Positions 15,184 to 21,737 of a stretch of 24,215 bases of DNA are shown here, one piece after another. Made by a program: the position numbers and the translations under genes. This DNA comes from a virus: positions 1 to 24,215 of the IMG/VR virus record IMGVR_UViG_3300037963_006095, one strand, 5' to 3'. Positions within the stretch are counted from its first letter, which is position 1. Each line of letters starts with the position of its first letter. Below the pieces are notes generated by a model that searched no databases, was not told where the DNA came from, and was given only the letters and a program-made list of their open reading frames with translations.

Positions 15184-15297
15184 AAGTTAGCAGAGAGATA
15201 TTTCTAGGTAGGGGCAGAGCACGATCATAACGTACCTCTAAGGGAACTATACTGTCAGTGTTATATAAGGGTGATGTCTAGTGGCAGTCAGTTTGAC
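15184..15297. other. Convergent intergenic region with possible RNA structure
   Basis: This gap separates convergent plus and minus gene clusters. It is more GC-rich than its surroundings. ACTGTCA (15251-15257) and TGGCAGT (15282-15288) can form a 7-bp stem with one G-T pair, and AGGTA...TACCT a weaker one. No T-run terminator is seen on either strand. It may hold a factor-dependent terminator or small RNA. Confidence 0.3.
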
Positions 15298-15438
15298 CTA
15301 GCAAGGACATCCAATCCATAGAGCCATATATAGAAGGCCAAAGACGGCCATAAGAAAGACTAATCCTACTATAGACTCTATAGGCTTCTCTATAAAGGCC
15401 TTGATAGCATCTCTATTAAACTCATACCATTCTCTCAT
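15298..15438 (-). CDS. Tiny membrane protein with C-terminal CPC (46 aa)
   Basis: ATG 15438 opens 46 codons. A charged N-terminal helix (EWYEFNRDAIKAFIEKP) precedes one membrane segment (about residues 22-42, SIVGLVFLMAVFGLLYMALW) ending in IGCPC. It is second in a two-gene unit behind promoter P2, 9 bp after the 52-residue gene. The paired Cys at the extreme C-terminus is unusual and might be a metal, disulfide or lipidation site. Function unknown. Confidence 0.6.
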   Translation of the reverse strand: MREWYEFNRDAIKAFIEKPIESIVGLVFLMAVFGLLYMALWIGCPC

Positions 15439-15447
15439 ATATATTAT

Positions 15448-15606
15448 TTATTTATTATAGTATTCTGGAATGTTATGTACTCTATATACGATATCCTTTA
15501 GTCTATCTATACTATCCATAAGCCTATTACTAGGCCTATCATCATACATTCCTTCTAGATTAAGCAAGATCGGCATAAGATCCTGATATAGTTTATCATT
15601 ATCCAT
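15448..15606 (-). CDS. Small helical early protein (52 aa), unknown
   Basis: ATG 15606 encodes 52 residues, helical and charged (KLYQDLMPILLNLEGMYDD, RLMDSIDRLKDIVYRVHNI). It lies 24 bp downstream of promoter P2. Its leader contains the AAAGGTTAT string seen at other early genes, here 10 nt upstream of the ATG rather than abutting it. I do not recognise the family; a small host-takeover peptide is plausible from its promoter class and size. Confidence 0.65.
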   Translation of the reverse strand: MDNDKLYQDLMPILLNLEGMYDDRPSNRLMDSIDRLKDIVYRVHNIPEYYNK

Positions 15607-15630
15607 GAGTATATAACCTTTATTTATACT

Positions 15631-15661
15631 TAAATATACGAACTTTTCTGTTAAGATCCAA
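15631..15661 (-). promoter_or_regulatory. Early promoter P2
   Basis: Minus strand TTGGAT (15656-15661), 17-nt spacer ending GTTCG, TATATTTA (15631-15638). An A8 tract lies about 10-20 nt upstream of the -35. A TATAAATA string also lies just downstream, between promoter and gene. Confidence 0.8.
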
Positions 15662-15681
15662 CTATTTTATAGGTTTTTTTT

Positions 15682-16067
15682 GTGCTATATAGAAAAAAAG
15701 TAAGAGGGAGGTAGGCAGGCCTGATTAAATACCTTATCTTTTCATACGCTAATACGTCTATCTTATATACAACCTATATATTTTTATATGTTTATATGTG
15801 TATATCTTTATATTAATATATACTTATATCTTATTTAATAAACGTTAAGTGATATAGTACTCTATAGCCCTTTATCTCCCTTTCATATACAATGTCTACT
15901 ATACTATCTTATATTGTTTGATATCGAGTAGTAGCCTCAGTCATCCATACCTCAGAGACACGATAAGTACTTTGATTTAATTGTCCTTTATAGAGGTAAG
16001 ATAGTAGGATAAGGTAGGACTATTCATCAATTTTGCGCGTGGCACCTTCGGTGGAGAGAGAGAAACG
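15682..16067. other. Gene-poor region upstream of P2
   Basis: I find no convincing coding frame in about 385 bp here; the one short ATG frame near 15788 is Ile/Tyr low-complexity. The left part has purine-rich (AAGTAAGAGGGAGGTAGG) and TA-rich tracts; the right part has a direct repeat CCTCAG (15934 and 15950) and a small hairpin CACC-TTC-GGTG near 16043-16053. It could hold RNA genes or regulatory sites, none of which I can identify. Confidence 0.5.
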
Positions 16068-16082
16068 CCCCCTCACTCCCCC
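16068..16082 (-). repeat. G-rich element, right copy of inverted pair
   Basis: GGGGGAGTGAGGGGG on the minus strand, beginning at the last base of the 2OG-oxygenase stop codon, pairing with the plus-strand copy at 13903-13918. In the oxygenase transcript its GGAGTGAG can pair with the CTCTCTCC just beyond, so it may also serve as a terminator-like hairpin. Confidence 0.6.
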
Positions 16083-16606
16083 TACAGCATAGAGCGCTCA
16101 TCCCCCATTTCATCTCTACTAAGCCATATCACTAAACTATATCTTATTCCTTCTTCTATAGGAGTAACCTCATGAGATATATTAGACGCAAACATTATAC
16201 AAGTACCTATATCTCTATTAGCTCTTATATAAGATTCATTTTCTTTTATATCATTATAAATTAATAAGTCTCCTCCTTTATAGTCTTCTGAGTTACTAAG
16301 TTGTATTATTAACGTTTTATATCTATCACTATACCCTACTCCATTATCTCTATGCTTTTTAAATACATCTCCTTTTTCATATCTAACTAACTTATAATGC
16401 ATAGGAAGCTCTTGTATTCCAAATTGCTCTTTGAGCTCATGTAACTTACCATAATCATATATTGAAGTTTGTTCAGATGATATTCTTTCTTTCGATTCAT
16501 AATTAAGAGGACCTACCTTACTACTCTCCCAACTACCAGTAGCATTATCTAAAATGTCAATGCATTGTTCTTCAGATAGTATTTGTTTTTGTATTACTTC
16601 ATCCAT
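16082..16606 (-). CDS. 2OG-Fe(II) oxygenase (prolyl-hydroxylase type)
   Basis: A 174-residue protein with the double-stranded beta-helix metal triad: H85 and D87 in KKHRDNG, H145 in SNISHEVTP, and R155 (EGIRYSLVIW) for binding 2-oxoglutarate. The strand before it (GGDLLIYND) is typical of the P4H/PKHD group. Such small oxygenases are common in marine T4-like phages; substrates are unknown and could be proteins, nucleic acid bases or small molecules. It is the last gene of the 20293-16082 operon. Its start overlaps the stop of the 54-residue gene by 13 bp. The final residues (MGDERSML) are not conserved in the family as I know it. Confidence 0.87.
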   Translation of the reverse strand: MDEVIQKQILSEEQCIDILDNATGSWESSKVGPLNYESKERISSEQTSIYDYGKLHELKEQFGIQELPMHYKLVRYEKGDVFKKHRDNGVGYSDRYKTLIIQLSNSEDYKGGDLLIYNDIKENESYIRANRDIGTCIMFASNISHEVTPIEEGIRYSLVIWLSRDEMGDERSML

Positions 16607-16758
16607 GTGAGTAATATATTGATTGATATTAGCACGTTAGTAATAACAGCTTGTAATATTAATATTGTTCTAAATCTTGCTACTGCATCTGCTTCTCTAT
16701 CATTTTGTCCTGTCTTCTCTCCTAAAGCTTGAGCCCATAATCTCCATAATCTATTCAT
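16594..16758 (-). CDS. Small membrane protein (54 aa), READ-motif type
   Basis: ATG 16758 opens 54 codons. The N-terminus (RLWRLWAQALGEKTGQNDRE) with EADAVARFR resembles a small membrane protein I associate with cyanophage and other marine T4-like genomes. One membrane segment follows (about residues 31-52, TILILQAVITNVLISINILL). It starts 4 bp after the glycosyltransferase-like gene ends and overlaps the oxygenase start, so it is translated as part of the operon. Function unknown. Confidence 0.75.
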   Translation of the reverse strand: MNRLWRLWAQALGEKTGQNDREADAVARFRTILILQAVITNVLISINILLTWMK

Positions 16759-16762
16759 ATCT

Positions 16763-17647
16763 CTATTTGTTTATTGTTTCAAAAAATTTATAAAAGCTAA
16801 CATTATCATTAAAGAATTCATCTGTTACCCAATCCTGATCTGTATCTTCATGATACCAAGTATCAAATGTAAACGTTTTAAACCATTCTGGATTATTAAT
16901 AGCTATTGGAGTTAATATAGCTTCATGATCTAATAGATGTTCTTTGGTTAAACATTTCTCAGAATTAACTTCAAACTCTCTAATTAGATGCTCTATCTTA
17001 TCTTTATATCCTCCAAACAATCCTCCTATAGCATTAGACTTATAAAAATGATGATTACCAAATACTTCATTCATAATCTTATTACTATGATATTGAGAAG
17101 TATTTCTTATATCTAATAACTTATCTCCAACCCACTTATTAATTTTATTAAATAATTCTTCATTATATATCTTATCATAAGTATACTGATATTCACACTC
17201 TGCAAAGCCATCTGCTAATGATATAAAGGTATTATATTTATCAGGGTATAATCCTCTATGTGATAAACCAGCATCTATCCAATAAATGTAATCATATTCA
17301 GGTAAGTAATTTTCCTTTATAAAATACATTTTAAACTGACCTAGCTCATAATAACATTTAAACTTATCTAAATGCTTTTCTCTTATTTCAAGAGCTCTCT
17401 TATTATGTTTAGTATCATTTAATTCTTTAACTATTACTTCTATATTAGTAATATTATATTCAGAGAATTTATCTATTAATATTGGAGATAAAGAAGAACT
17501 AGTATAACATTTTATATCTAAACCACATTTGCTAATTTGAATAAGAGAATAAACATATCTCCAAAATCTAGAATTACCTCCATGTAGATAATAAGGATGA
17601 CCTGGTTCAAATGCATATATTCCTGTAACAAGTAATGTATTAGTCAC
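16763..17647 (-). CDS. HtrL/YibB-like glycosyltransferase-type protein
   Basis: A 294-residue protein. The central segment YDYIYWIDAGLSHRGLYP matches the WIDAG core of HtrL/YibB-type proteins, where the Asp lies in a GT-A-like sugar-nucleotide/metal site. Upstream RFWRYVYSLIQISKCGLDIK and downstream SNAIGGLFGGYKDKIEHLI (a GxFxG-like acceptor loop) fit a GT-A fold. The likely reaction is transfer of a sugar to a phage or host surface glycan or protein; donor and acceptor are unknown. No signal peptide or membrane segment. It overlaps the upstream gene by 8 bp. Confidence 0.7.
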   Translation of the reverse strand: MTNTLLVTGIYAFEPGHPYYLHGGNSRFWRYVYSLIQISKCGLDIKCYTSSSLSPILIDKFSEYNITNIEVIVKELNDTKHNKRALEIREKHLDKFKCYYELGQFKMYFIKENYLPEYDYIYWIDAGLSHRGLYPDKYNTFISLADGFAECEYQYTYDKIYNEELFNKINKWVGDKLLDIRNTSQYHSNKIMNEVFGNHHFYKSNAIGGLFGGYKDKIEHLIREFEVNSEKCLTKEHLLDHEAILTPIAINNPEWFKTFTFDTWYHEDTDQDWVTDEFFNDNVSFYKFFETINK

Positions 17648-17978
17648 TTAGCTTCCTATTTTTATTGAATATTTCTATCAATGTCTGTACGTCTCTCTTT
17701 TTATAAAAACGAATATTCTCATAATCAGAAAACTCTACATACCATCCATCTCCTTTCTCATTAGGAAGGTCAAAAGCTTTATTAGTATTAGTAACTAACT
17801 CTAATCCTGGCTTATCATATTCTTCTTCCCAACCTGAAAAACCATATTGACCAGCTTCATCTAAAGTATAAGCATAAAAATAATATGGCTCATCTTCAAA
17901 GAATCCATCCCCATCTAAATCTTCTCTTGAATAAGATACCTTTTTAAATCCTAATGATAATAAATCTTCTTGTGTCAT
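17640..17978 (-). CDS. Small acidic protein with DGDG loop, unknown
   Basis: A 112-residue acidic, aromatic-rich protein. An EDLDGDGFFEDEPYYFY segment resembles a dockerin/EF-hand-like acidic loop but is too short to call. A GWEEEYDKPGLEL strand and a C-terminal helix (VQTLIEIFNKNRKLSD) follow. No membrane segment or known motif. It overlaps the preceding gene by ATGA and the glycosyltransferase-like gene by 8 bp. Not recognised. Confidence 0.7.
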   Translation of the reverse strand: MTQEDLLSLGFKKVSYSREDLDGDGFFEDEPYYFYAYTLDEAGQYGFSGWEEEYDKPGLELVTNTNKAFDLPNEKGDGWYVEFSDYENIRFYKKRDVQTLIEIFNKNRKLSD

Positions 17979-18157
17979 TCTACAAATAACTTTTTACCCA
18001 TATCTCGAGCTATCTTATAAAGCTCTTTAATATACATATTACCTTTAAGCTTCTTTTTAGTTAATTCTAAATATTTTAATGCAGTTAAAAGCTGGTTATA
18101 ATTTCTACAGCTTTCTAATACATTTTTAGCTTTAGTGTAATATTGTAATTCGTTCAT
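17975..18157 (-). CDS. Small basic helical protein (60 aa), unknown
   Basis: Sixty residues, nearly all helix and Lys/Leu-rich (YTKAKNVLESCRNYNQLLTA, LKYLELTKKKLKGN). Start and stop overlap the neighbours (TAATG upstream, ATGA downstream), which supports real translation. A small helix-bundle or nucleic-acid-contacting peptide is possible; no motif identifies it. Confidence 0.65.
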   Translation of the reverse strand: MNELQYYTKAKNVLESCRNYNQLLTALKYLELTKKKLKGNMYIKELYKIARDMGKKLFVE

Positions 18158-18378
18158 TATTTAGTAATAGAATATATCTTGTGCTTCTTTTTCCATTTAC
18201 TAATAAAACTTTCTCCTATTCCTAAATCTAATATTTCAGCTCCTTTAGGAAGATCTCTTGATCTAGTATTATTAATTTTATCAATATGAGGTCCTCTGAA
18301 TACTTTCATAAACCTCTTTGCATTTCGTCTAGGTGATAACTTATAAACAGCTACCACAGTAGGGTTTCTATGTGTCAT
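18157..18378 (-). CDS. Small basic protein (73 aa), unknown
   Basis: I choose ATG 18378 (MTHRNPTVVAVYKLSPRR) because it overlaps the upstream stop as ATGA; a longer frame begins at 18405 but would run inside that gene. The product is strongly basic (NAKRFMKVFRGPHIDK, SKWKKKHKIY), without membrane segments, so nucleic-acid binding is possible. It is coupled to the next gene by TAATG. Not recognised. Confidence 0.7.
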   Translation of the reverse strand: MTHRNPTVVAVYKLSPRRNAKRFMKVFRGPHIDKINNTRSRDLPKGAEILDLGIGESFISKWKKKHKIYSITK

Positions 18379-18548
18379 ACAAATAACATTAAAAATATTA
18401 AACATCCAAGTAGTCCAATTAGTCCAACCATAGCCGCTATGGCATGTCCTTCTACTTGTTCTTTTCTTCTACCTTGTCGGTATTTAATATCTTCTTCTGT
18501 CATTTCCTTTCTTGTCATTGGTGCTCTATGTATCATATTTTTTTTCAT
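18375..18548 (-). CDS. Small C-terminally anchored membrane protein (57 aa)
   Basis: ATG 18548 follows the stop of the previous gene directly. The N-terminal 37 residues are charged (TRKEMTEEDIKYRQGRRKEQ) and the rest is one hydrophobic helix (about residues 39-57, AMVGLIGLLGCLIFLMLFV) ending at the stop. This is a tail-anchor arrangement, placing the charged part in the cytoplasm. It ends in an ATGA overlap with the next gene. Function unknown. Confidence 0.7.
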   Translation of the reverse strand: MKKNMIHRAPMTRKEMTEEDIKYRQGRRKEQVEGHAIAAMVGLIGLLGCLIFLMLFV

Positions 18549-18872
18549 TTAACTTCTTTGCTTATTTAATGTTTCTCTTTCTTTTTTTCTTTCTTCGGTT
18601 TCTAATAGCTTTCTAGTTCCTCTATAAGGTACATAAGTATTAGTACCCCAAAGATAAACTGGTCCTATATACTTAGTAGTAGTCATAGGAACATCCATTG
18701 CCTTATGTAAAGTATAATCAGGAATAGTATATCTCCTAGGACCATCAAACGATCTAAAGTCTCTTTCAGTTACTCTATACCATTCATCATTAGCTAATTG
18801 TACTTCACATACTCCATGAGTAGGAAAGTCATAATCTAATTTACCTGTAAAACCTCTTTTTTCTGCTGCCAT
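18549..18872 (-). CDS. Small soluble protein (107 aa), unknown
   Basis: The N-terminal half reads as beta-rich (GFTGKLDYDFPTHGVCEV, NDEWYRVTERDFRSFDGPRR), the middle carries KYIGPVYLWGTNTYVPYRGT, and the last 20 residues are a charged helix (LETEERKKERETLNKQRS). I do not recognise the family. It begins within a TAATG overlap and is followed without a gap by the membrane protein gene, so it is firmly inside the operon. Confidence 0.72.
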   Translation of the reverse strand: MAAEKRGFTGKLDYDFPTHGVCEVQLANDEWYRVTERDFRSFDGPRRYTIPDYTLHKAMDVPMTTTKYIGPVYLWGTNTYVPYRGTRKLLETEERKKERETLNKQRS

Positions 18873-19039
18873 TAATCTACTATTTTAAACTTTTTAGCTC
18901 CTCTCGGTGCTTTAATCTTAGCTATTTCTATCGCAGTAGTTTCATCTTCTGCTTCTACATCTACGATTTCATAATCGTAACCTGTATCTTCTTTACCTAT
19001 AAAATGTAGGTACCAATATTCTACTCTATATCTATGCAT
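18872..19039 (-). CDS. Small alpha/beta protein (55 aa), unknown
   Basis: ATG 19039 opens 55 codons, overlapping the upstream gene's end by 8 bp and ending in a TAATG overlap. The order of strands and helix (RYRVEYWYLHFIGKE, YEIVDVEAEDETTAIEIAK, KKFKIVD) fits a compact ferredoxin-like or MTH-type fold often seen in tiny phage proteins with a 'DETTAIEIAK' helix. The function is unknown. Confidence 0.7.
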   Translation of the reverse strand: MHRYRVEYWYLHFIGKEDTGYDYEIVDVEAEDETTAIEIAKIKAPRGAKKFKIVD

Positions 19040-19559
19040 AATTTCTATTTAATATTCCTCTATAACCGTATTTATCTTCCATCTCATAGTAAAAATCTAT
19101 AAGACTATTAGCGTCAGTTTCCGTTACTTCTTTATCGTAATCTTCTACGCTCATTTTAAACTCTAAGGCAAATAACTTCCTTACAGTAGCTAATTTCTCT
19201 CTTTCATCTTTCTCAAAGTCTTCTAATAATCTCTTCTTACGAGCTCTATCGATAGAAGTATCTCCATGATAACTACCATGATCTACATGACCATCACTTC
19301 CTATATACTTTAAGTATTTATCATTCATAGTATGATATACTAACTCTACTTCTAATAACCAAGGACCTTGATCGAAGTCACCATTAAGTATTCTATCTCT
19401 AAAAGGCTCTTTAGCAGATAATTTAGGATTCTTTAAACAATAACTCCTCCACCACATAAACCTACTATAAGACATTTTATTATAGTCAGCAGCAAGTTTT
19501 TTCTCTATAACTTTTCTACTCCACTTAGGTTTAAAAGGTAACTTAGAACGGTAACTCAT
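19032..19559 (-). CDS. Charged operon protein (175 aa), unknown
   Basis: The start at ATG 19559 (MSYRSKLPFKPKWSRKV) is preferred over an upstream in-frame codon because it overlaps the end of the previous gene by 17 bp, like the rest of this operon. The protein is soluble and charged: SRFMWWRSYCLKNP, a DQGPWLLEVELVYHTM segment, a His/Asp-rich stretch (SDGHVDHGSYHGDTS) that could bind metal, and long helices (RARKKRLLEDFEKDEREKLA). I do not recognise it. Similar proteins may exist in other marine T4-like phages, but I cannot name them. Confidence 0.72.
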   Translation of the reverse strand: MSYRSKLPFKPKWSRKVIEKKLAADYNKMSYSRFMWWRSYCLKNPKLSAKEPFRDRILNGDFDQGPWLLEVELVYHTMNDKYLKYIGSDGHVDHGSYHGDTSIDRARKKRLLEDFEKDEREKLATVRKLFALEFKMSVEDYDKEVTETDANSLIDFYYEMEDKYGYRGILNRNYA

Positions 19560-19776
19560 CGTCTTTACTTTTATCTTTAGGTTTAGATATATCATCAAAC
19601 TTTCTATAGTCAAAGCTAGCAAAAGGCTGACTACCTATTTCTACTACTTCAGAGTCTTGCACATTATTCATAGCATTTATCTCATCGTTAACTTTATGAG
19701 CTCTCTTACGAGCCATATAATCATTAGGAGCATATACGTATGCTTCAAACTTAACTACATATCTTTTATCATCCAT
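19543..19776 (-). CDS. Small protein with DDELPF C-terminus (77 aa), unknown
   Basis: ATG 19776 (MDDKRYVVKFEAYVYAPND) is preferred: it lies 1 nt after the stop of the peptidase-like gene. The N-terminal part is beta strand then helix (YMARKRAHKVNDEINAM); the C-terminus is disordered and acidic, ending DDELPF. Such acidic-aromatic C-termini occur in single-stranded-DNA-binding proteins and recruit partners, so an SSB-like or SSB-mimicking interaction is an idea, but the rest does not look like an OB fold. Confidence 0.7.
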   Translation of the reverse strand: MDDKRYVVKFEAYVYAPNDYMARKRAHKVNDEINAMNNVQDSEVVEIGSQPFASFDYRKFDDISKPKDKSKDDELPF

Positions 19777-19777
19777 A

Positions 19778-20293
19778 TTAAAATAATTCAAGTTGAACAA
19801 CAGGAGGATTCTGAGTCATCTTATCAACCTTAAACGCACTAGTTACTTTACGAGTAGGTCTAAACTCTTCTCCTCTATTATCAATTAACACACCATCTTT
19901 AACAGTAAAAGCATGCTTACTAACTCCTAAAATAAAAGTACCTTTAGGATTATCTTTTATAAAAGACTTTACAGTCTTCATTCTATTTACTAACTCACCA
20001 TAAAGTTTATACTGATTAGTAATCTTAGATTCACCTAAGACTTGAAGAGCAAACATATCGTCTCCTAATTCTATTCCATCCTTTTCGACTTTATCTAGAA
20101 TAGAAGATTCAAACATAACTCCTTTTCCTTTCTTTCTCTTGAAAGTTTTCTTAACGTATTCATGAGCTAGATCATAATCACAGTCAGTAGCAGCTGCAAG
20201 AGCTCTTACAAAACAATCATTCTTTTCAGATTTAGCTATTTTAGAACTGCTATATCCTTTAACAGTACTAGTAGATTTTTTAAATTTATTCAT
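19778..20293 (-). CDS. Papain-like cysteine-peptidase-fold protein, early
   Basis: The start at ATG 20293 (MNKFKKSTST) is chosen because promoter P3 lies at 20317-20347, inside the longer frame, and AAGGTT immediately precedes this ATG. Of 171 residues, C27 in NDCFVRALAAATD begins a helix as in papain-like enzymes, and H127 in VSKHAFTVKDGVLIDN with D138/N139 completes a Cys-His-Asp/Asn arrangement. This pattern occurs in a widespread group of small phage proteins of unknown substrate. Activity against host proteins, or against conjugates used in defence, is possible but not shown. It heads the twelve-gene early operon. Confidence 0.7.
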   Translation of the reverse strand: MNKFKKSTSTVKGYSSSKIAKSEKNDCFVRALAAATDCDYDLAHEYVKKTFKRKKGKGVMFESSILDKVEKDGIELGDDMFALQVLGESKITNQYKLYGELVNRMKTVKSFIKDNPKGTFILGVSKHAFTVKDGVLIDNRGEEFRPTRKVTSAFKVDKMTQNPPVVQLELF

Positions 20294-20316
20294 AACCTTT
20301 TTATATAATTTATACT

Positions 20317-20347
20317 TAAATATACGGAATTTTTTCCAGAATTCCAA
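20317..20347 (-). promoter_or_regulatory. Early promoter P3
   Basis: Minus strand TTGGAA (20342-20347), 17-nt spacer ending TTCCG, TATATTTA (20317-20324). It drives the operon 20293 to 16082. Predicted start about 20312 gives a leader of about 19 nt. Confidence 0.82.
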
Positions 20348-20363
20348 CTGTTTTAGGGGTTAT

Positions 20364-21176
20364 TTACCCAACCATATTTAATGGTTGAGTATGTAACCAT
20401 CCTACGTTTCTATTAGTATTCAAACTAAAGAACAAAGCATCCATTTGACCACCTCTACGGTTCTTCGAGAAGAAGAAAGCTCTACCTTCATCCATAAATT
20501 TCATATGAGCCATTCCAGTCATCATATGCTTAAATCTATTCGATCCAGCAAACTCACCCATTTTAGTAACCTGCTGAATAACAAGGAAAGCAGTATTTAC
20601 TTTACCTAAGTTCTCAGCTTTGTTATGCTTTTCTAAAAGATTCAATACCTCAGTTTCAGCTCTCTTATTAGACATTCCAGTATGAAAGTCAGCAATAGCA
20701 CCTACAACCTCAGCCATCGAGTCAATCAAAACTACATCCCATCCTTCAGTTAAAATACTTTTAAGAATTATCAATGGATCTTTTTCGATAAAATCACCCA
20801 TAAATAAAATATTTAAATCACCAAATTTAGGGAATCTTTTAACATATCCATGCATATCAATTCTATTCATCTCACCAGAGATAAACAAAGTCTTTTTACC
20901 TTTATTATTCAGATCTGAAAGTATATCTAACATAACAGTAGATTTACCAACTCCAGGATCTCCTACGATAGCGTAGTTAGTACCTTTCATCAATCCACCT
21001 TCAGCAGAAAATAAACTATCAATTTTTTTGCCAGTCGGCATAGGAACGAATAAGTTTTTATCAAACTTAATATCATTCATTTTAACAGTAGAAGGTTTCC
21101 AAGTTCTGAAAGAACCAGTATTTATAGATTTTTCTACTCTTTTTTTAGTAACGGAATTTTTAACTGTAATATTCAT
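20364..21176 (-). CDS. RecA/RadA-like P-loop ATPase
   Basis: The start at ATG 21176 (MNITVKNSVTKK) follows promoter P4 and an AAGGTT leader; a longer frame from 21233 would include the promoter. In 270 residues: Walker A VGDPGVGKST (71-80), the LFISGEM strand with candidate catalytic E102, Walker B DVVLIDS (147-153), and a VIQQVTKMG segment typical of RadA/DnaB-type cores (Q sensor). The zinc finger and Lon-like domain of RadA are absent. It could act in recombination or branch migration, or as a replicative-helicase-like motor; T4 UvsX homology is not obvious. It is transcribed alone. Confidence 0.85.
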   Translation of the reverse strand: MNITVKNSVTKKRVEKSINTGSFRTWKPSTVKMNDIKFDKNLFVPMPTGKKIDSLFSAEGGLMKGTNYAIVGDPGVGKSTVMLDILSDLNNKGKKTLFISGEMNRIDMHGYVKRFPKFGDLNILFMGDFIEKDPLIILKSILTEGWDVVLIDSMAEVVGAIADFHTGMSNKRAETEVLNLLEKHNKAENLGKVNTAFLVIQQVTKMGEFAGSNRFKHMMTGMAHMKFMDEGRAFFFSKNRRGGQMDALFFSLNTNRNVGWLHTQPLNMVG

Positions 21177-21202
21177 AACCTTAATTGCTTTATTATTATA
21201 CC

Positions 21203-21233
21203 TTAATATAAGAAGAATTTTCCGGAAAGGCAA
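21203..21233 (-). promoter_or_regulatory. Early promoter P4
   Basis: Minus strand TTGCCT (21228-21233), 17-nt spacer, TATATTAA (21203-21210). It drives the RadA-like gene. Confidence 0.7.
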
Positions 21234-21256
21234 CTTTTTCCCCAGTTATTTTCAGG
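21234..21256 (-). promoter_or_regulatory. Conserved element upstream of P4
   Basis: Directly upstream of the P4 -35: CCTGAAAATAACTGGGG plus a short A-run. 20 of 23 bases match the element at 23328-23350 upstream of P5. It may be an activator or repressor site, followed upstream by an A8 tract. Confidence 0.5.
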
Positions 21257-21262
21257 TTTTTT

Positions 21263-21736
21263 TTAATAATATTCCTTTATTCCTGTACCGACATGCTGTT
21301 TATACCATTTATTTTCTTTATCATGCCATACATAAGGTTCTGTAGGATCCTCTACCCATTTATGTTTAGAATAGTATTCAGGATCTTTACGAAGAAGGTT
21401 AGCCCTGTGGGAAGAATGAAACTCTTCTTTTCCGATCCACCAGGGCATTCTAACCTCACCTATTATTTCTTCGTATTGCATAGTATTATTTTTACCTCTT
21501 GCTTTCCAGACATCTATACTAACGTTAAGATATTCTTTTAAAGCATTTTCAAATCCTCTCCACATTACGCAACAAGGATGATTAGTCCAACCTTTATAAG
21601 GAGTTCCATCTTTCTTTGGACGTCCTAATAAGTTATTTAATATCTGGAAAGTTTCTACTCTTTGCTTTCCTAGTCTTTTATCATCTAGACTTTCTAGTGA
21701 TTTTTTGAAATCTGTATATGGTAAAAATGTTTGCAT
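21263..21736 (-). CDS. Pyrimidine-dimer glycosylase family (MSMEG_6728-type) protein
   Basis: A 157-residue protein with the family pattern: MQTFLPYTDFKKSLESLD, DKRLGKQRVETFQIL, KGWTNHPCCVMWRGFENAL, and a C-terminal EFHSSHRANLLRKDPEYY then PYVW. Proteins of this type are grouped with pyrimidine-dimer DNA glycosylases related to T4 endonuclease V, which excise UV dimers; the conserved Arg/His/Trp set is visible. Whether this protein acts on UV damage or another base lesion is unproven. It is the last gene of the P5 unit and starts 1 nt after the previous stop. Confidence 0.78.
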   Translation of the reverse strand: MQTFLPYTDFKKSLESLDDKRLGKQRVETFQILNNLLGRPKKDGTPYKGWTNHPCCVMWRGFENALKEYLNVSIDVWKARGKNNTMQYEEIIGEVRMPWWIGKEEFHSSHRANLLRKDPEYYSKHKWVEDPTEPYVWHDKENKWYKQHVGTGIKEYY

Positions 21737-21737
21737 A

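Noticed and set aside
15788-15838. Short plus-strand ATG frame in the gene-poor region
   Set aside because: About 16 codons of Ile/Tyr low complexity with no ribosome site; an artefact of TA-rich DNA.
19560-19622. Upstream extension of the 175-residue gene
   Set aside because: It would run far inside the preceding gene and lacks a ribosome site; the ATG at 19559 fits the operon's overlap pattern.
21028-21345. 105-codon plus-strand open frame
   Set aside because: It runs antisense across the RadA-like gene, promoter P4 and the glycosylase-family gene; its Phe/Leu-rich content is a shadow of the AT-rich opposite strand.
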